The notes beneath the pieces are model-generated. The model worked only from the letters and a program-made list of their open reading frames with translations. It ran no database searches and was not told where the DNA came from. A DNA stretch of 8,544 bases, taken from positions 1 to 8,544 of the forward strand of contig CAYQPE010000070.1 of the NCBI GenBank assembly GCA_964419445.1, given 5' to 3'. The stretch is from JABHHG01 sp964419445. GTDB lineage: Bacteria > Fidelibacterota > Marinisomatia > SCGC-AAA003-L08 > D37C17. The position numbers and the translations under genes were made by a program. How positions within the stretch are numbered: the first letter of the stretch is position 1; each line of letters starts with the position of its first letter. Positions 6,675 through 8,544 of this stretch are shown here, one piece after another.

Positions 6675-8019
6675 AAACTTTTTTTACAATTAATTGATTT
6701 TCATCTGTACCCTTTACGGTAACAGATTCTCCTTTATCAATAAACTGACCATCGCTCATTGCTTGATATGATTTACCTTCAATTTCTATCTTTCCTGAAG
6801 GTCTTAATACCGTAGTGCTAACGCCTGTTTTATTGATTAATTCTGCATATCCCTTTGAAATAGTATATCCAGCATCACTAGACTGGCCTGCTGTTGGGAT
6901 TAATCGTTTGTAATATTCAGATTGAGTAAATGATTTGAAAATAAAATAACCCAGTATGAGCATAGACATAAATGCTACACCCAAATTTCTGGTGGCAAGA
7001 TTTATATCTTCTGGAAGTGGATATTCACCAATCATCATTTTAAATAAACTAAATAAAATAATTAGAAATCCCGAAATACCAATAATTCCAAATCCAGGGA
7101 TGACAAAAACTTCCAGAATGATTAAAAATAATCCAGCAAAAAGCAACAGCAGTTCACTAGAATCTGCAAGCCCAACTAACAAATGTGAACCAAAAAATAA
7201 TGATAAAAATAGTAACCCTAATGCTCCAGGCACTCCAAACCCAGGAGATTTAATCTCAAAAAAAAGTCCTAACATTCCTAAACTCATCAATAATGGAGCG
7301 ACAGTGGGATTTGTTAAAAATCTTACTAAAAGTTCAGACCATGATTCATCAATAGTAATATAATCTTTATCGCTAATTCCCAATAATGCATTTAATGAAT
7401 CTAAAGATTCCACCTGTCTATCGGCAATTCCTACCTTTAATGCTAACTCTGTAGATAAAGTGATTAGTTTCCCTTTATTGAATCCTTCAATATTCTTATT
7501 GGTTAGAGTATCTAAATTATTATCGAGAATAAAGTCAATTTGAATTTCTTCATCCACCATAGCTTCAGCAATTTGCCGAGGTCTATTATTTGCTTCTGCA
7601 CTGGCAGCCATTTCTTCTCGCATATATGATATAATTTTTTCAGAAGCCTTTTCACCTTGAGCATCCACTGCTGTAGCTGCACCAATGGTTGCACCTTTTG
7701 TCATATAAATTGAATCACATGAAAGGGAAATTAATGCACCTGCAGAGATTGCTCTGCGATTTATAAATGCGATGGTTGGGATTTGTGAACTTAATATTAT
7801 ATCTTTAATTTGAGTTGCTGCATCTACACGGCCCCCAAATGTATCAATATCAAAAATTATAAAATCAGAGGATTCCTCCTCGGCTAATTCAATTGAACGC
7901 TGGATGTAATTAGGTAAACCCATATCAATTGTTCCTTGGATAGGAACCACTACCGCTGAATTTGCAAATAAACTCAGTGAAGTCAGAACAACCGCAATTA
8001 ATATTTTTCGGAGAATCAT
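6673..8019 (-). CDS. nfeD: NfeD membrane-bound serine protease (long form, ClpP-like)
   Basis: With an ATG start at 8019 this is 448 residues. A signal peptide (MILRK, hydrophobic core, FANS) leads into a ClpP/SppA-like protease domain: DIDTFGGRVDAA, IAFINRRAISAGALI (nucleophile Ser92), then GATIGAATAV and a likely catalytic Lys128 (or Lys124) near SEKIISYM. Four hydrophobic segments (about 240-328, with EIKSPGFGVPGALG and EVFVIPGFGIIGISG) and a fifth (about 350-368) follow, then a C-terminal OB-fold (about 385-448). The protease acts outside the inner membrane; relatives cleave membrane proteins, including stomatin partners. The frame extends upstream to a TTG at 8055, adding 12 residues ahead of the signal peptide. 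I prefer 8019 because it gives a normal signal peptide, although no good ribosome site precedes it. First gene of the nfeD-floA-cyclase group. Confidence 0.93.
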   Translation of the reverse strand: MILRKILIAVVLTSLSLFANSAVVVPIQGTIDMGLPNYIQRSIELAEEESSDFIIFDIDTFGGRVDAATQIKDIILSSQIPTIAFINRRAISAGALISLSCDSIYMTKGATIGAATAVDAQGEKASEKIISYMREEMAASAEANNRPRQIAEAMVDEEIQIDFILDNNLDTLTNKNIEGFNKGKLITLSTELALKVGIADRQVESLDSLNALLGISDKDYITIDESWSELLVRFLTNPTVAPLLMSLGMLGLFFEIKSPGFGVPGALGLLFLSLFFGSHLLVGLADSSELLLLFAGLFLIILEVFVIPGFGIIGISGFLIILFSLFKMMIGEYPLPEDINLATRNLGVAFMSMLILGYFIFKSFTQSEYYKRLIPTAGQSSDAGYTISKGYAELINKTGVSTTVLRPSGKIEIEGKSYQAMSDGQFIDKGESVTVKGTDENQLIVKKV

Positions 8020-8146
8020 GAGCTGTAAATTTACATGAACTCTAACAACTCCCAAAAATGAAAGGTGAATTAATTATGATATTTACCTAATTTGAATATT
8101 TATATACTTTAAATTTTCCCATCTGGAAATGGTGCACTAAAGCCTT
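8020..8146. promoter_or_regulatory. Divergent control region between nfeD and the acyltransferase
   Basis: Both neighbours point away from this AT-rich 127-base gap, so it should hold promoters for both, but I could not pick a convincing -35/-10 pair for either. It holds a perfect 12-base palindrome TGTAAATTTACA (8024-8035), 4 bases upstream of the nfeD ATG. On the minus strand GGGAG (8053-8049) lies 12 bases before an ATG that is followed at once by TAA (8036-8031). Confidence 0.5.
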
Positions 8147-8544
8147 TTGAATATACTATTACACACAATCAGTTTATTTTTAAGAATTTTACCTCGGAAA
8201 GTTGCGCTTTCTGGTGGACGATTATTAGGATGGTTAATATATACTTTTGTCCCCATAAGATTTTCTGTGGCAAGACAGAATATTTCATTCGCATTTCCTC
8301 AATTTAATTCTTCACAAGTTGAGGAGTTACTGCTTAAATGTAGTAAGCATTATGGAATGGTTCTAATTGATTTCCTACGTCAATCCAGCCTTAATAAAAA
8401 TAATGTAAATAATTATGTGTCCATGGATGCTGAAACAAAAGCGGTATTAAATTCATGTAATGGTGGCATTATAATGACAGGACATTTGGGAAATTGGGAA
8501 GCATTCCTTCCCGCATTAGGTTTAAACGGTTATCCATTTGTTGT
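8147..8544 (+). CDS. LpxL/HtrB-type lipid A acyltransferase family protein (N-terminal part, cut by window end)
   Basis: The frame runs open to the right edge, giving 132 complete codons. It shows the family's N-terminal order: a hydrophobic start with LPRKVALSGGRLLGWLIY, the P-x-R-F-x-V-A-R-Q-N-I-S-FAFP segment, a helical linker (VEELLLKCSKHYGMVLIDF), and the catalytic HLGNWE motif with His113 and acidic Glu118 (H-x4-D/E). These inner-membrane enzymes move fatty acyl chains from acyl-ACP to lipid A precursors; relatives modify other lipids, so the exact substrate is open. The frame has a stop at 8138-8140 and no ATG before residue 71, so the start is probably the TTG at 8147, which gives a family-like N-terminus but no clear ribosome site. 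Divergent from nfeD. Confidence 0.85.
   Translation, partial: MNILLHTISLFLRILPRKVALSGGRLLGWLIYTFVPIRFSVARQNISFAFPQFNSSQVEELLLKCSKHYGMVLIDFLRQSSLNKNNVNNYVSMDAETKAVLNSCNGGIIMTGHLGNWEAFLPALGLNGYPFV

Noticed and set aside
6331..7363. Plus-strand open frames opposite floA and nfeD (6331-6693, 6956-7363), and 4726-4932 opposite the cyclase
   Set aside because: They are fully antisense to genes with clear family motifs, have no ribosome site of note, and their products resemble nothing.
8053..8055. TTG at 8055 as the nfeD start
   Set aside because: It overlaps the GGGAG motif itself, has no ribosome site upstream, and would add 12 residues before an otherwise normal signal peptide.

Overview
The window is AT-rich (about one third G+C by eye) and reads as ordinary, densely coded chromosome of an environmental bacterium. 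Several features suggest a marine member of the FCB group, most likely the Marinimicrobia (SAR406) or a relative. These are a secreted protein built from DC-G-V / D-CG-C-G cysteine motifs and thrombospondin type 3 calcium repeats, a class III cyclase joined to TolB-like and TPR domains, and an nfeD-floA pair. The taxonomic call is inference; no rRNA or tRNA lies in the window.

Layout. Positions 1-3126 (minus) hold the first 1042 codons of a very large secreted, cysteine- and aspartate-rich protein whose C-terminus lies beyond the left edge. Frame reading found no stop in it. A 128-base gap (3127-3254) carries its ribosome binding site, a plausible sigma70-type promoter and a perfect 17-bp operator-like palindrome overlapping the -35. 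Next, also on the minus strand and read right to left, are nfeD (membrane serine protease, 8019-6673), floA (flotillin-like, 6662-5676) and a soluble adenylate cyclase with TolB-like, TPR and C-terminal zinc-ribbon parts (5651-3255). The three are spaced by only 10 and 24 bases, so they are probably one operon. At the right edge, on the plus strand and divergent from nfeD, is the start of a lipid A (LpxL/HtrB-type) or related acyltransferase, cut by the window end.

How the genes fit together. NfeD and FloA are a well-known partnership of a membrane-anchored ClpP-like protease and a membrane-microdomain scaffold. The divergent acyltransferase also points to envelope biology. The cyclase downstream of floA has all the residues expected for making cAMP but no membrane segment of its own, so co-transcription with a membrane scaffold is suggestive; a physical or regulatory link is only inference. 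The secreted calcium-binding protein has its own promoter and is probably a separate unit. I did not find a clear defence system, mobile element, CRISPR array or RNA gene. The parts most worth following up are the giant repeat protein with its promoter palindrome and the nfeD-floA-cyclase arrangement.
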